Notes: generated by a model from the sequence alone, not told the origin. Counted from the first letter of the stretch, positions 36,830 to 49,811 are shown. The stretch: 64,000 nucleotides of DNA from Arabidopsis thaliana (GCF_000001735.4 NC_003071.7:6131151-6195150), one strand, 5' to 3'. Numbers and translations: made by a program.

Positions 36830-37969
36830 AAATTATAATCTGATAATTATTTCAAACCTACCCTGTTTCCAAGCAATAAAGAAAGGCCACAAACTTTGTC
36901 TACTTTTCATAAAACCACAGATACAAGCAAAAGAGATCATACGCTTGAATAAAGGCTGATGTGCTCATTTAGTCCTTAGGCTAAAGTTTCCCATTTGAGT
37001 TCAGGTATTGAGGCTATCATCTTAAAGCTCGTTATTTATTGATCAAAACACTAATGATAGTCTTCCTAGAGAAGAAATATAAATTTATTCACATGTATTA
37101 TGTGATTGAGATGAGGATCATGTAATGATTACTACTACTCCTTCTAATGGTATCACTTAAGTCCAACTTCATAAAGTCCAACTTCATAAGAAGAATTCCA
37201 AACTTCCCAGAGGAGAGGACCAAGCATGATGTCGATTAAAGAAATTCCCCAATTCCTTCATTTTGTTTTTCTTCTTTATCAACAGTGCTAATGCAACTAT
37301 TTCACCAAGCAAGCAAAGTCATAAAGCCAAGAATTAACATTAAAGGAAGAAGTTTACAACACTTTATGTAAGCAATCAAACAATTCATTATAGCGTCTAT
37401 GAATAAAATCTAACGTCTTAAGATATAAAGCACTTCAAAAAAGGTTTCAGCTTTCTAAGTCATAACTAACTCAAACGACTGCTACAACTGAAACCTCTAT
37501 AGCCATAGATTCAAGGTTTGAGCTTTCTAACTCTAACAAACAAAACCGGACTGCTACTACCAAACCCTCTTTCTTTGAGTCTTTACAATTCGTAATTCTA
37601 TGTTGCTCATGTATTGATTGCTCTGGCCTGATGAGTGAGCTCGTCTTAAACTTTGATACTTTTATGGTTTGCACTCTGCGACACAAAGAAAGAATGACCA
37701 GGCGTAGAGAAGAATTAGCATAGCGATATTCCTATGCAATCAAGTGTAGGAACTAATGAAAACGAATAATCTCTCGTGATTCACTCTTTGCTTACCTTCC
37801 CCTCGGTTGGATGAAATGGCTGCCGACTACGATTTGATTTTGATAAGATAACTTTCTTTTGATGATTTGGAATCCTAAGAGAGATTAGAAAATTTGTCTC
37901 TTGGGTTAATAGGTTCATACGTTTCTAAGAAGTATAAATGTTTAATCATGCAGGAGAAGCTTTAAATTA
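36830..37969. other. Intergenic, no supported gene
   Basis: A/T-rich sequence with no open frame of family character. A minus-strand splice-like pair exists (donor GGAAG|GTAAGC near 37795; acceptor TTGCATAG near 37732) followed by a 19-codon hydrophobic peptide (MLILLYAWSFFLCVAECKP). This is too little to call a gene. Confidence 0.4.
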
Positions 37970-39567
37970 AATAAAAGGATTAAAGGAAATTTTGTCCTTT
38001 TCATTTATACTCTTCTTTCATTTTTTATGACCATTTTACCCCTATTTGAAAAATATTTTAGGTTAACAATTTCCGAAAAATAATTTTCCCGCCAAAAAAT
38101 TTTCACGCCAAAAAAATTTCGAAAAAAAGTTTCTTGCCAATTTTTTTTTTTCAAAAAAAATTTTTCCTTAAAAAACTTTTTTTGCAGGAATAGATTTACA
38201 AGAGATTTTAAAAGATTTTTAAAGTATTTACAAGGATTTTAAAAGATTTACAAGGGTTTTTAAAAGATTTTTACAGAATTTACAAAGGTTTTAAAACCCT
38301 TTAAAAACTCTTGTATATATTTTTTAAACCATTTGTAAAGGTTCAAAAGAGTTTTAAAATGGTTCACAAATTATTAAAGGGTTTACAAGGGTTTTATAAA
38401 GGTTTTTAAATGGTTTACATGGGTTTTAAAGGATTCAAAAGGGTTTTAAAACCCTTGAAAAACTCTTGTAAATTAAAACCTTTTGTAAGGGGTTCACAAG
38501 AGTAAGCACACCATTAAGAACCTAAAACATTGAAATAAGGCAGGTAGTTCAAAAATTATTAAAGGATTTACAAGTGTTTTAAAAGATTTTTAAATATTTG
38601 ACAAGGGTTTTAAAGAATTTACAAGGATTTTTAAAAGATTTTTAAAAAAATTTACAAAGATTTGAAAACCATTTAAAAACTCTTGTAAATCTTTTTAAAA
38701 CCTTTTGTAAGAGATTCAAAAAAAATTTTAAATGGTTCAAAAATTATTAAAGGATTTACAACGGTTGTTAAAAGATTTTTTAATGGTTTACAAGGGTTTT
38801 AAAGGATTTACAAGGGTTTTTAACAGATTTACAAGGGTTTTTAAACCCTTTAAAAACTCTTGTAAAATTTTTTAAAACCTTTTGTAAGTGTTCACAAGAG
38901 TTTCAAAATGATTCAAAAAGAGTTACAAATGGTTTAAATTATTTATAAGTTTTGTTTAAGAGTTCAAAAATGATTTAAAGACTTTATAAAAGTTTTAAGA
39001 AGATATTAAAATGATTTACAAAGGTTTTTAAAATCCTTGTAAATCTTTTAAACCATTTTACAAGGATTTACAAGCTTCTTCTTGCTTCTCAAAGCTTTTA
39101 AACTTATTTACAAAGGTTTTTAAAGGGGTTTTAAAGAATTTACATATGTATTTAAAGACTTTATAAAGATTCAAAGAGGTTTTAAAATGATTTACAAGAG
39201 TATTTAACAACTTTATAAAGCTCTTAAAAAATTTACAAGGTTTTTTAAAGTTTATAAAGGGTTCTTAAAAAAATTTACAAGGATTTTTCAATGTATTTTT
39301 TTAGCTGGGAAAACATTTGTTGCGGGAAAGAAATTTTGGCGGGAAGAAAAATTTTTATGGGAGAAAAAAATTTTAGTAGGGAAATTTATTTATTTTTGGC
39401 GGGAAAAAAATTTCCAAGGAAAATTTTTAATTTCTAATTACATCGTATTAGATAAGGGTAATTTGGTCATTTTGTTAAAGAGAAGGGATATTTTTTAAAA
39501 TGGACAACAGAGAAGGATAGTGTTGCAAAATGTTACTAGAAAATGGGTAGAATTTGCAAATCTCCCT
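37970..39567. mobile_element. Inverted-end element made of short A/T-rich repeats
   Basis: The ends are inverted relatives. Left (about 38025-38165) has atgaccattttacccctat, then ttcccgccaaaaa blocks. The reverse complement of the right end (about 39300-39480) has aatgaccaaattaccctta, then ttcccgccaaaa blocks. Between them, about 38180-39290, is a degenerate array of the ~20-bp motif gatttacaagggttttaaaa with local inverted copies (ggttttaaaaccctt). The outer right edge (gggagatttgcaaattctaccc in reverse) resembles MULE-type ends. No transposase and no clean target duplication were seen, so family and borders are tentative. Confidence 0.55.
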
Positions 39568-39982
39568 ATTATATTTAGGTTCTCTATTTCTAATTTATAG
39601 TATATATTTCCACTATTTAAAAAAAAAATTGATTCAATTTAAATTAGATTAGTGTTTGCTCTCATTTTTATTTTCTATCTTATATTTTAATTAAGTTTAA
39701 TTGAAGTTTATAGTGTCATTTGTGAAATTTTAGAAATATTGTGCTAATTTTAGAAGAAAAACCTTTTTTGCTGTTATTTTTGTCAATTGCCCATAAATAT
39801 TTACGTCTAAACATTTACATGAACGGACATAAGAGTAAATTGCATAGCAAGAGAAGCTTTTAATACAACATGTACGTATGAATGTAAATAATGCAATTCA
39901 AATAGGAGTAAACTGCGTAGCATGATAAGTTTTTAATACAACCTATACGTATCTTTCAAACACAAATATATAGATGAAAAGA

Positions 39983-42900
39983 TTAACGAGCTGAAGGGAT
40001 ATCACTGATGAAAGTTACGGTATGTCCCAAGGACTTGCTTGAATTTTGATCTTGGCTCCTTATTTTAGTAAGGTTATATATTTCCAAACATTCATTAAGC
40101 TCATGAGCAACCCGAGTCATGTTTGGTCTCTGTGTGGAAGAAGGGTTAATGCACAACATCGCTAATTCAAGAGCTTTCCAAGATGAACTTGAGTCGTAAT
40201 CTTGATGGAGATTCGGATCCATAATACTTTCAATATCACCATTTGCAAGCATAGACTTGGCCCATTCTACTATGTAAGACTTATCACGCGATTGTTCAAT
40301 CACAGGTTGACCAGTGATACTTTCAAGTAACACAATTCCAAAGCTATAAACATCACTCTTCTCTGTTAACCAATTCTTTAGATAATATCTGCAAGAAAAG
40401 TAATTGAAATATTTTGGTTTTTGTTTACTAAACATACAAGGAAACATATCCTGAATACTATAATGTGATGTGAACTAGAACTTACTCGGGATCAAGATAT
40501 CCAAGAGTTCCAGCAACATTTGTTGATACATGAGCTTGACTTCCCACTAGAAAAGATCTTGAAAGTCCGAAATCGGCAAGTTTGGCTTCAAACCGTAGAC
40601 CTAACAGTATATTGGTACTTTTTACATCTCTATGTACCATTGGCGGCTGACATCCAATATGCAAGTACTCAATTCCTAGTACATAGAAAAATCTTCATAT
40701 GTTAATCATAAAAATGAAGTCTCGAAGAAAGAAGAATAAATCAACTTGAGAAAAAGTAACAATGCTAGGCATTAAATAAATTTCTACAAACCTAGTGCAG
40801 ACTCAATAGCTATTTTAAGTCTACTCGACCAATTCAAGACAGAGCCACCACGTTTTCCTGCCAAAATACACAATATGGATATAAATCGTTAGAAAATTTT
40901 AAAGCATTTGGCATGTAACTCAAAAATCTTTGTATCATACTCTAATGGTTTACCCGAAAGATGCTCCTTTAAGTTTCCATTTTCCATGAACTCGTAGATG
41001 AGAGCCAAGTCAATTCCTTCATCACAGTATCCGACAAGGCTTACTAAATTCACATGGTGAACTCTTAGAAGTAGTTCGACCTAACAATATATTCAACAAT
41101 ATGGTATAATTCATGAGCTCATGATTGTCGAAAGACATAAATGGAAGATTGTAGTGTAATTAAGTACTTCTGTTTTGAATTCCTTGTAGCCTTGAGTTGA
41201 TGATTGAGAGAGAACTTTGACGGCTACTTGTTCATTATTGAGAAAACCATGATAAACAACACCAAAGCCTCCTTTACCGAGAACAACTTCAAAGTTGTTA
41301 GTCATTTCTTTGACCTCTGAATACTTAAATCTTCTATTTTTCATTTCCAATGATGGACGTATAACTGCAGAAAATAAATTTAACTATCCATTAGGTTTCA
41401 TACTTTTTCTTTTTTTTTTGAATACTAGGAGGTTCTGGGCCGATAATCCCTCAGGCCCGAAACCACAACATGTAATAAGTTTTGTCCCAAGCGTCACTCG
41501 AATCGACGACCTCTAAGTTTCGCCTAGGGTCTTTATATTTATATATTTAGGATCATATATTTATTAACTTACCTTTGCGTGTTGATGACTTCCTCCTTCT
41601 GAAAATGAAGATGAGAACCAACACGATTATAGTAACGGCCACACAAGATATAGATGCAACAATCGCCACCAGCCAGGATTTTGGTTGGTGTTTCCCGCGC
41701 CGCGTTATATTTGGATCAACACTAAAAAATGAAAACGTTATTGACGAAATATTAACTATATAAAAATGTGTCGATAATAATCAAAACTAGATCATCGAAA
41801 AACAGACTCTTACAATAGTTTTAAACCATCATTCTTTTCTCTATCTTGAAGGGCTTGAGGAACAGAACCTCTAAGATTGTTTCCTCTTAAGTGTCTGTGG
41901 ATGTGGAGAAATCATTAGAAACTAATTAATGAAGACAACACAATAATATTTAGGTAACTTACATGACCAACAACGGTTTGATAGTGGCTAGAAATTCAGG
42001 CACTTCTCCAGTCAAGTTGTTATTTGATAAATCCCTATAATGTTTCAAGAGATAAATGTTAACCAATCAAAAGCAATTGTTTTCCTTTTAATTCAAATTA
42101 TGTAGATACGTACAATTCTCGAAGCATAGTTAGGTTCTGTATGCTAGGCGATATAACTCCAGTTAATCCACTCAAAGACAAATCTCTATTTGCATGACAT
42201 ATCAAAGATACATTTGTCATATAATTTGATAACAATATGTACAATATAAATTTTCTTACAATGAGATGATTCTTGGTGGTGTGGAGATATCTATAACGTT
42301 GCAGCTTACACCCATCCATGAAAACTGTTTAGGTACACATGGATCGCCCTGCCAGCTGATTCTACTCAATTGATAAGTTGATTGAATTTTCTTGATAGCA
42401 ATGACTGGCAAACAAAAGAATCAAGCATAAAATATGCCGTATTTTATTACTACTTTATTCTTTTGAATAACTAAGAGGTTCTGAGCCTAAGCACGTACAT
42501 CCTCTTAAGCCGTAGACTAAAGCATTTAATATGGTTGTCTCCCAAGTGCCAACTTATTACGTTTTATATATGTGCATAAAACTACACGGCTACATACCTT
42601 CATCCGTATTTGTGTCCGATTGTGGAAATTGTATGACGCTAAAAATCTCTATAGCATTCATTAGTGGTGGTAGAGTCGACTTCGGTGTTTTTGACAGCTG
42701 CACACGACATACCCCTCCCTCGCATTTTAGTGGTGCAGGGTTGGATAAGGTTCTTGCTTCAAACTTCCATGGAGTATAATCAATGTAATCAACACCATTC
42801 GCCAAAATTTTGAATTCCCTAGTTTCATTGACCTTTAATTGTTGGATCTCAGCAAAGAAAAGGTAAGCATAAGTTTCGTCATCAGAGGATTCCAAATTCC

Positions 42901-43902
42901 ATGTAAAGGTCAATGGCTCGCTGCCATTAGTGGGTATGGAGGCGGTCTGAATTACACCTTGTGGCGGATTGTAGCCATCCGAAAAGCCACTTACATTCCG
43001 GGTTGTGTTTATTTGAGTCCATTCCGGTTGTGAATATGGCATCCAAACACGATCATAGACATCTTCGGGATAACTGCGACACTCAAGTATCAAGTTTATG
43101 TCAATGAGCAAAAAAAAAAAACACATGGTACTAAATATAAAGTATTCTGTTATGTTGTTGACATACCGTATTGCCTCGTCTGAATTGGTGAAGTAGAAGT
43201 GCGCCATACTCTTTAAGGAACCGGTTCGAGCAGTATAAGTATCATATCGCAAAGGTCTTAGTTCTATGGCTGATATCATTGGTGTACTTGTCCCTGTTTT
43301 GACGAGACATATGTCCAAGATGTTAGACCTTGTGACGTGAACGATCTCCTCGACAACTCCATCACCTACATCCGCTATTAGCACATCTACGCTTGTCCAA
43401 ATATTTGGACCGAGAAAGAGGTCAAATCGCGGAGAAGTATTAAGACCGTCATAGTTTCCATAATAGAAAAGAGTCCTGATTAGATACTTTGTGCCTTGCT
43501 TCACACTCAAACTGTAGCAGTTTCTAATTCCATCCGGAAAGTATCTCAAAACCTTGAATGGCTTAAAGATAAAGTTTGTACGTGAGTTATTTTGGATATT
43601 ACCAGTTTTTCCTCCTCGGATGAAATTGACATCTGATATGAATGTTAAATTACTCGATGGTTCGATATAAGATTCTTTAGACGGTAATCCGCAATCCAAA
43701 CTGATGAATCCTGGTCAAACAATAAGTAACAATCGGAACAAGATTTCTTTTGTTTGAGATAATTCATATATCAAAAACATGAAGGAAACAAAATGAAAAA
43801 GTGTAAAACAGTAAAAATACCTTGTTGATTTTGAGACTTAACAAGAGACATAATGGAGAAAGTGGCACAAGCGAGTAGCATAAACTTGTTACGAGTCTCC
43901 AT
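39983..43902 (-). CDS. Malectin-like LRR receptor protein kinase (LRR-I type), copy 2
   Basis: Thirteen exons join in frame to 868 residues: 43902-43821, 43710-43167, 43073-42598, 42404-42260, 42185-42114, 42034-41963, 41894-41814, 41721-41573, 41364-41168, 41080-40954, 40857-40792, 40675-40486 and 40388-39983, all GT-AG. Signal peptide ([16 protein letters not shown]), malectin-like domain ([11 protein letters not shown]), LRRs ([25 protein letters not shown]), transmembrane segment and kinase ([35 protein letters not shown]) are all present, so it looks functional. The length equals what I recall for At2g14510 (868 aa). It differs from copy 1 by lacking one 24-residue LRR exon and one residue in exon 2. 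Confidence 0.93.
41411..41535. repeat. SINE-like insertion in intron 8 of kinase copy 2
   Basis: This is the reverse-complement counterpart of the segment at 14712-14835, with the A-run at 41404-41420 read as T-run. It lies at the orthologous intron position. Confidence 0.4.
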
Positions 43903-45727
43903 TCTTGATTCTGTTCTACTTCTCATTTCTCAACCAAACAAAAACTCAAACACACCAAAAAGTCTTAACACATTATATTATGAGAACTTAAAGTACAAAG
44001 TTGACAATGTCAACATATGGACACGTCACTTCCAAATAGAAAATGAGCTAAATTAATATCAGTGGCTGAAAATAATAACAGTCTAAAATAATATGTTTAA
44101 AACCTAGTTGTTGTCATGGAAGTGTAATAAATTAATATTAGTTTGGAAAGTTTAATACGAAGAAATTAGAAGTGCTTTGATATTTGATAATTTGGTTTAG
44201 GTTCAATATATACAAAAAAAAAAAAACATTCATAATTGATAAACACAATATTTTGTCCCATTAGACGGTTAGAAAATAAGATATTTATGTTAATTAATTA
44301 CTTATCAAAGTTCACTATATATTGTATAATTAGACTTTATATATTTTCAGTTTTTTTTAAAACGTAAAAATATATTTTCTATTAAAATAATAGATTTTAT
44401 AGCTTTCAAATTCTTTCTTAAAATGAAAAAGTATATTTGCTGCTTATGTTTTCAAATACTTTTTTAAGCAGTAAACATACATGCATGATTATATTAGGTT
44501 CGTGGTCCAACCCTGTATGTATGTTTGCTGCTTTCAAAAACAATTTTTCTTTCTTTGTTGTTAAACAAATAACAAATTTTCATGTACAAAATATTTTGTT
44601 GGGAGTATAATGAAATTACACATTACATCAAAACTTTTTAAAATCTCAACGAAAAAACATTTACATACTACAACCAACACTTTTATATAATTTTGACGTG
44701 ACACACTTATAAGATTTTATACTCCCACTTCGAAAAAGTCTTACCATAAGATCCCATCAAATTTATTCTACTTGGCTGAGACGATTAGTTCAACATTGGA
44801 CGTGCCTTATTTTTATTGGTACATGCATGTTGATATTTCCGATTAGGATCCATCTCCAACAATACAACTATATAATTAAAATTTAGTCTTCTATTATTTA
44901 TCTGTTTTCTATATATCCATAAGTTTGATTATTATTTGATTTTTTCTCAAAGGGATATTTATTCATAAACCAATCTTACAAACCGGGTGAACCGGATAAC
45001 CTAGTAAACCGGTACCCACAACCCCTTCAGCGAAATATGCAAACAGAAGCTGACACAATTTCCAGCGAGTGAACAACCGGAAACATCTCCGGATTATGAA
45101 AACAGACAGCTATTAAACCGAAAAAGATAAAGGATTCAATTTAATCTTCAAATTCTTTCTCTTCTCATCACTGGATCTTTTCCGAAAACAAAAGCATGAA
45201 AGAAGTCGTCGACAAACAATCAACGACGAGGTGAAGCTTCTGATCTCTTGTCATCACTTGCTAATAAGAATAGACTTTGGAAATTGATACCTTGACTTCT
45301 TGGAATGGCAAGACGGACCTCAAATGAGGTGATTGAAACCGTCAAAAACGCCGGACCGTTTCAACTATAACGGTTGGAAGGAGCCAAGCAACCCATAATT
45401 CGCCCAGATCTGAATTTTGATTCATGTGGATGAGACTAAAACAGTCGCCCAATCGAAACACCAAAACACTTACCTGATTGTGGATGGTGGTGGGACAGAT
45501 CGAGAATAGACCATGAAACTTTCTAGTTAGAAAAGAAGAAAAAACTGATATCAAATTGTTTCGCAAATCAATTCGGTGAAACAAACACAACGGCAACAGA
45601 ATAGCCATGAGAACCGCCGGATACACCTGATGGCGAGATAGGACAGCGAGATGGATCGACAAAACCGGATCACATCCGGATTCATAAGCCGGTAAAGCGT
45701 ACCGGACGGCTAAATCTCGATCAAAAT

Positions 45728-45793
45728 CTCTCTCTCTCTGAAAAGTTTAGAGAGAGAAGAGAGAGAGAAGAGAGAGAGAAGAGAGAGAGAGAG
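45728..45793. repeat. (GA)n microsatellite
   Basis: Imperfect ctctctctct and gagagagaagagagag runs. The surrounding 44946-45812 shows repeated ccgga/accgg motifs but no supported gene. The minus-strand frame 45342-45662 has no recognisable domain. Confidence 0.85.
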
Positions 45794-45812
45794 GTGTTTT
45801 TAAAGTGGGACT

Positions 45813-47006
45813 TGATATATCCCTATTTTCACTGATTTCATCTATGTTTTAGGTATAGGATTTTGAGTCTTTATGTTATTTCTCGAGTCTTTTTAGTGTC
45901 TTTTCAGGTATTCTATGCAGTGGGACGATAATGGAGATAAGGAGACATTTTGGAGCAAAAGATAAGAAAAAGGAAGTTAAAGACGATTTTGAGTTCCAGT
46001 TTCAGAGGAGTGTTGATCGACACACTCCTGGTGTCGATCGACACCAGTTTCGGCCCAGCAAAGTCCATGACGCTTTCAAGTTTACAGAAGAGGAAATTTG
46101 CCCCAGAAGACTTCCCTATTTGCATTATTAGTCCCTGAACATTTTATAGGGTTTTTATATTGTTTTTAGACCTAAGTTTTCTTTGATCAAGTTCTTTGCA
46201 AACCCTATTTTCAGAGACATAAGCTATTCATCCATTGTTCTTCAGAGATTCATTCAGTTTTCAATACAGTGAAGAGATCCTTTCTAACTCTTATCTTTAT
46301 TGTTGTGTTTATGCTTTCTATATCAAATATGTTGTTTGCTTCATTCAATATGTCTGAGTAGTCTGCTTGTTAGGAATAGGGTTTCTCATTAGGGATTCAT
46401 ATGGTTTAGTAGATCGCTCCCCTGTTAGCTTATCTGTAGAATTCTTCATCTTTGATTAATCTTAATGCTAGATCTAGAGTAATTAACTAGATCTTGAATC
46501 CAGACAATAGATATGCCCACCATAGGTATCTGTAGTTGGATCTATTATTTGATGAGCCTGGTTTATAGGTGTGTAATAAGAATCGGCCTATCTACTAAGG
46601 TGAACAATCGAACTCGTTTAGAATGCATGTTTAGGTTAAAAATCTCTCGGCTTCTCTGGCTATTCTTAGTTATAGACATAGGGAGTTTCGCGGAACACCA
46701 CCAGTTATTCCATAATTAGAGTTTGAGTTTAAGAATGGTTCGATAACAACCTACCTTTCATTAGATCTACTAACCAATAGTTTCCTGAGAATATCTTGTT
46801 CCTACCTCTTTATTTAATCGTTTACATACAATCAACCTGCTGTCTTCTTACTTTGTTTTCTTATTATTTCAATCATATCCTGCTAACTTAATCTTGACAT
46901 TGAATTCATTATGTGAACAAAAGAACTTTGTGGAATTCGATCCTTAAATATTGCAATTGATCTTTTATTTGAGAGAGTAGTTCTTAGGGTAATTTGAACC
47001 GTATCA
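45813..47006 (+). mobile_element. Solo LTR 1, gypsy (Athila-like) family
   Basis: The segment begins TGATATATCC and ends GAACCGTATCA. It is flanked by an exact 5-bp duplication ggact (45808-45812 and 47007-47011). There is no internal retroelement sequence, so it is a solo LTR left by recombination between two LTRs. It is homologous throughout to 48677-49803. It contains the palindrome ggtgtcgatcgacacc (46029-46044). The Athila assignment is from memory of the family's TGATATATC start. Confidence 0.9.
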
Positions 47007-47035
47007 GGACTCTTCCATAAGTTTGATTTGGTAAG

Positions 47036-48345
47036 CTTTATCTTATAATGTACTTCGATAGTTTGTGCTTTTTTTCTTGGACAACTAGAAAAATGAAAAT
47101 TTTTCGTGGACATGTCATTCTTTTTTTCCCTTTTATTTTCTTTGTCTTATGTAATAGGGATGGTCATTTTTATTTTATGACAATTATATGTAGTTCAAGA
47201 CTCCAAACTATAAAAAAGTTTTCCCTTTCTCTTTTCTCTAAAAATTCTCTAAAAATTTTCAAAGATGAGAGAAGCGTTTTCTTTTGCCGACCAGAGTTCT
47301 TCTAGTTTTGTTATCCCGATTTAGTTGGCTTTTTGTCCATTATCTCCGGCTTCCGCAGTCGTGATGGCTGGTCCTATGTCTAGCATCATTGGCTTCTATA
47401 AGCGGCGTTGGCCAGTTTTGCTGTTTTAACTCGCCGTCCATTGTATCTAGTAGTTCCGAATTTTGCTTTTGTTTAAACAATTTTCTTTCTCCTATTTCGT
47501 AAAATTTGGTCTGATTGGGCTCTATTGCGTTTCAATTCTTAGATATGGAATCTTAATTCCTTGAACCTCCTTTGTTTAAAGGGCTTGATTTGTTTCTCAA
47601 GCTTATCGATTTCATTATTTACGAACAAATTGGAGTTGCGGATCAAGGTCTTTTTGGTGCTTTGGGTTGAGTTTAAGGCAATTGTGGCTATTTATCTAAC
47701 TGATCTATGGAAACGAGTGTTTTTTTCTAGCATGTTGCTGAAAGCTCCATCGGCTTAATCTCTACGATGATGTTCCTCGAGAGTTTGGGAGTCAATTTCT
47801 TTGGAAATATCTTTCCTTTGCATATTCAATGATGAAGATTGGTGGGATTCTCTAATTAAAACCGTCAGACTTCTTTGTACCTTGGAGATCTGACAGTTTC
47901 AAGTGGTTTTGGAGTTCCAAATCGGCGATGATGACTGGCGACGACATCTGCTTCACATGTCCACGTGTCTCAACCTTGCATTGGATTCTGTAAATATCTT
48001 ACTTTCCAAAGAATTCAGTTTCCTGGATTGAGTTTTCTTTAAGTTGGGCCTCCACTTATAAGCTGAACTTGTTGTTTCTCTAGTTAGGTAACATGGATGA
48101 TTCTATTGTTTAGATAATCCAATGTTGTAAAAGTTTAATGTGTTTGTTAAAACATGTAAGTGGAAGTTCCACGGTTGTATCTTTTACAAAAGAAGTTTTA
48201 AACAAAAAGCAACACTTATGCGTTATGAGAAAAAAAAAAAAAAAAATACTCCAAGCATGGTACAATATCATTCTCTTTTTCCTTTTTGTTGTCTTTTTCA
48301 GTTTTTTTCTTCTATTTTATTTTAAGATGCAAAATAGTCATTCTC
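47036..48345. repeat. Dispersed repeat, right copy (inverted relative to 1-745)
   Basis: The reverse complement of this stretch follows 1-745 through several blocks, with about 0.5 kb (about 47290-47760) present only here. It starts about 25 bp after the end of solo LTR 1. No gene is supported inside it. 48346-48676 is plain A/T-rich sequence. Confidence 0.7.
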
Positions 48346-48676
48346 GAAACGGTACAATATTTGTGGCCTGGTAAGATAAGTATCCACAACTTAACATTTA
48401 TCAAAATTTTATGAAAGTAATTCAAATATATATTCTGTTGGATTTTATTCATATGAAGTACTAGTTGAATTATTCTAAAATAGTTATAAATTTAGGAATA
48501 AAAAACAAGAGAACCTCAAATATTGATAAAAGAACCTAAAATGTGACAACTACTTTTGCAAAAGTCACGTCGACCGCTTGTAATATAGCAGCAGGTCCAT
48601 AACCTATTTGGAACCCATGAAATTAAAACTTAATATTCTTATTAGAGCAAGATGCAAAATTTAAACTTATGCATAT

Positions 48677-49803
48677 TGATATATCTCGATTTTTACTGAT
48701 TTTAGATATGATCTTGGTATAGCTTTTAGAGTCTTTTTGTTATTTTTAGAATCTTTTTTAGTTTTTTTTCAGGTTTTTACACGTTTGGGATGCATTTGGA
48801 GATTATTGAGCATTCTGGAGCAAAACCGAGAAGTTATGCTGCAAAAATAATCTGGAGACAAAAATTGGTGTAGGTGTCGATCGACACCACCCCTGGTGTC
48901 ATTAGACACCAATATCTGACGGCAATTCATTTCGAGTCTTTGCAGATTCGTCTCTAAACTTTCCCTTATCGATTTTTAAAGTCATTGTTTAGACATAAGC
49001 TTGAGAGGCTAATCTCCTTTTTTTACTTTGTTCTTGTGAGCAAAACCCTGTGAAACTCCCTTTAGAGAAGATCTTTCTAAACTCTAAACTCTTTTCAATT
49101 TCTTTAAGATTTCTTATTCAATCATGTTATTTGCTTCAATCTCCATGTTTGAGTAGTTCTCTTGTTGGGTTTAGGGTTTCTCATTAAGGATTTAGATGAA
49201 TTAGTAGATCGATAACATGTTATGATTATCTTTAAAGTTCTTCATCTTAATCGTTCTTAATGCTAATTCTAGAGTAACTAACTAGAACTTGATCATAGAT
49301 TAATAGGTAAGATTCGAGAGGCCGCTTATTACCCGCACTATCATAGATGGGCTTAAACATCTAAATACGGATACGTCTGGTTTAGATGCTTAGGTGAACT
49401 TATCAAACTTGATTATAATGCATGCTTAGTGTTTAAGGATTTTCATACGAGAGTTGGGATTCCTATTTATTAAGCATATTTAATCAATACATATGGGAGT
49501 TGGTTGATTATAGGCTAGTGATTTAAGTTTTAGAACGGTTCGATAATAATCCTAATTAACTGATATATCTATTATTCATCTATTTTCCTGAGAACTTCTC
49601 TAGACCCGACGTTTTAATTTTTGAATCTGAAATTAATTTATTTGCTTTCTTTGTCTTTTAATTTACAATCTTTTCGTTTAACTTAATTCGATAGCCATAA
49701 GTCTATTATGTGATTTTTGAAAGCTTTGTAGAATTCGATCCTAAGTGGTGCAAACGATCTCTTATTTGAGAGAGTAGTCTATACGCTAATTTGGCCTATA
49801 TCA
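48677..49803 (+). mobile_element. Solo LTR 2, same family as solo LTR 1
   Basis: The segment begins TGATATATCTC and ends GGCCTATATCA, with the exact 5-bp duplication catat (48672-48676 and 49804-49808). It aligns with solo LTR 1 in the same orientation and carries the same palindrome (48873-48888) followed by a decayed second copy (ggtgtcattagacacc). The two LTRs have different target duplications, so they are independent insertions and not the two ends of one element. Confidence 0.9.
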
Positions 49804-49811
49804 CATATGAT

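Larger units (their letters stand above)
39888..44945. repeat. Right arm of the inverted gene duplication
   Basis: This is the reverse complement of 10640-16375 with small indels. It contains kinase copy 2, its promoter (43903-44945) and its 3' flank. The flank just beyond (about 39790-39890) repeats part of the 3' untranslated sequence (gtattaaaa..ctt..tgc..aatttactc) in tandem. Confidence 0.9.

Noticed and set aside
37680..37867. Possible small secreted-peptide gene on the minus strand
   Set aside because: Splice-like borders exist, but the peptide is only 19 residues and nothing else supports a gene.
45342..45662. 106-codon minus-strand frame
   Set aside because: No domain and no neighbouring exons; composition is like translated non-coding sequence.
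45813..49803. The two LTRs considered as ends of a single retrotransposon
   Set aside because: Each has its own exact 5-bp duplication (ggact, catat) and the sequence between them is a dispersed repeat with no retroelement genes.
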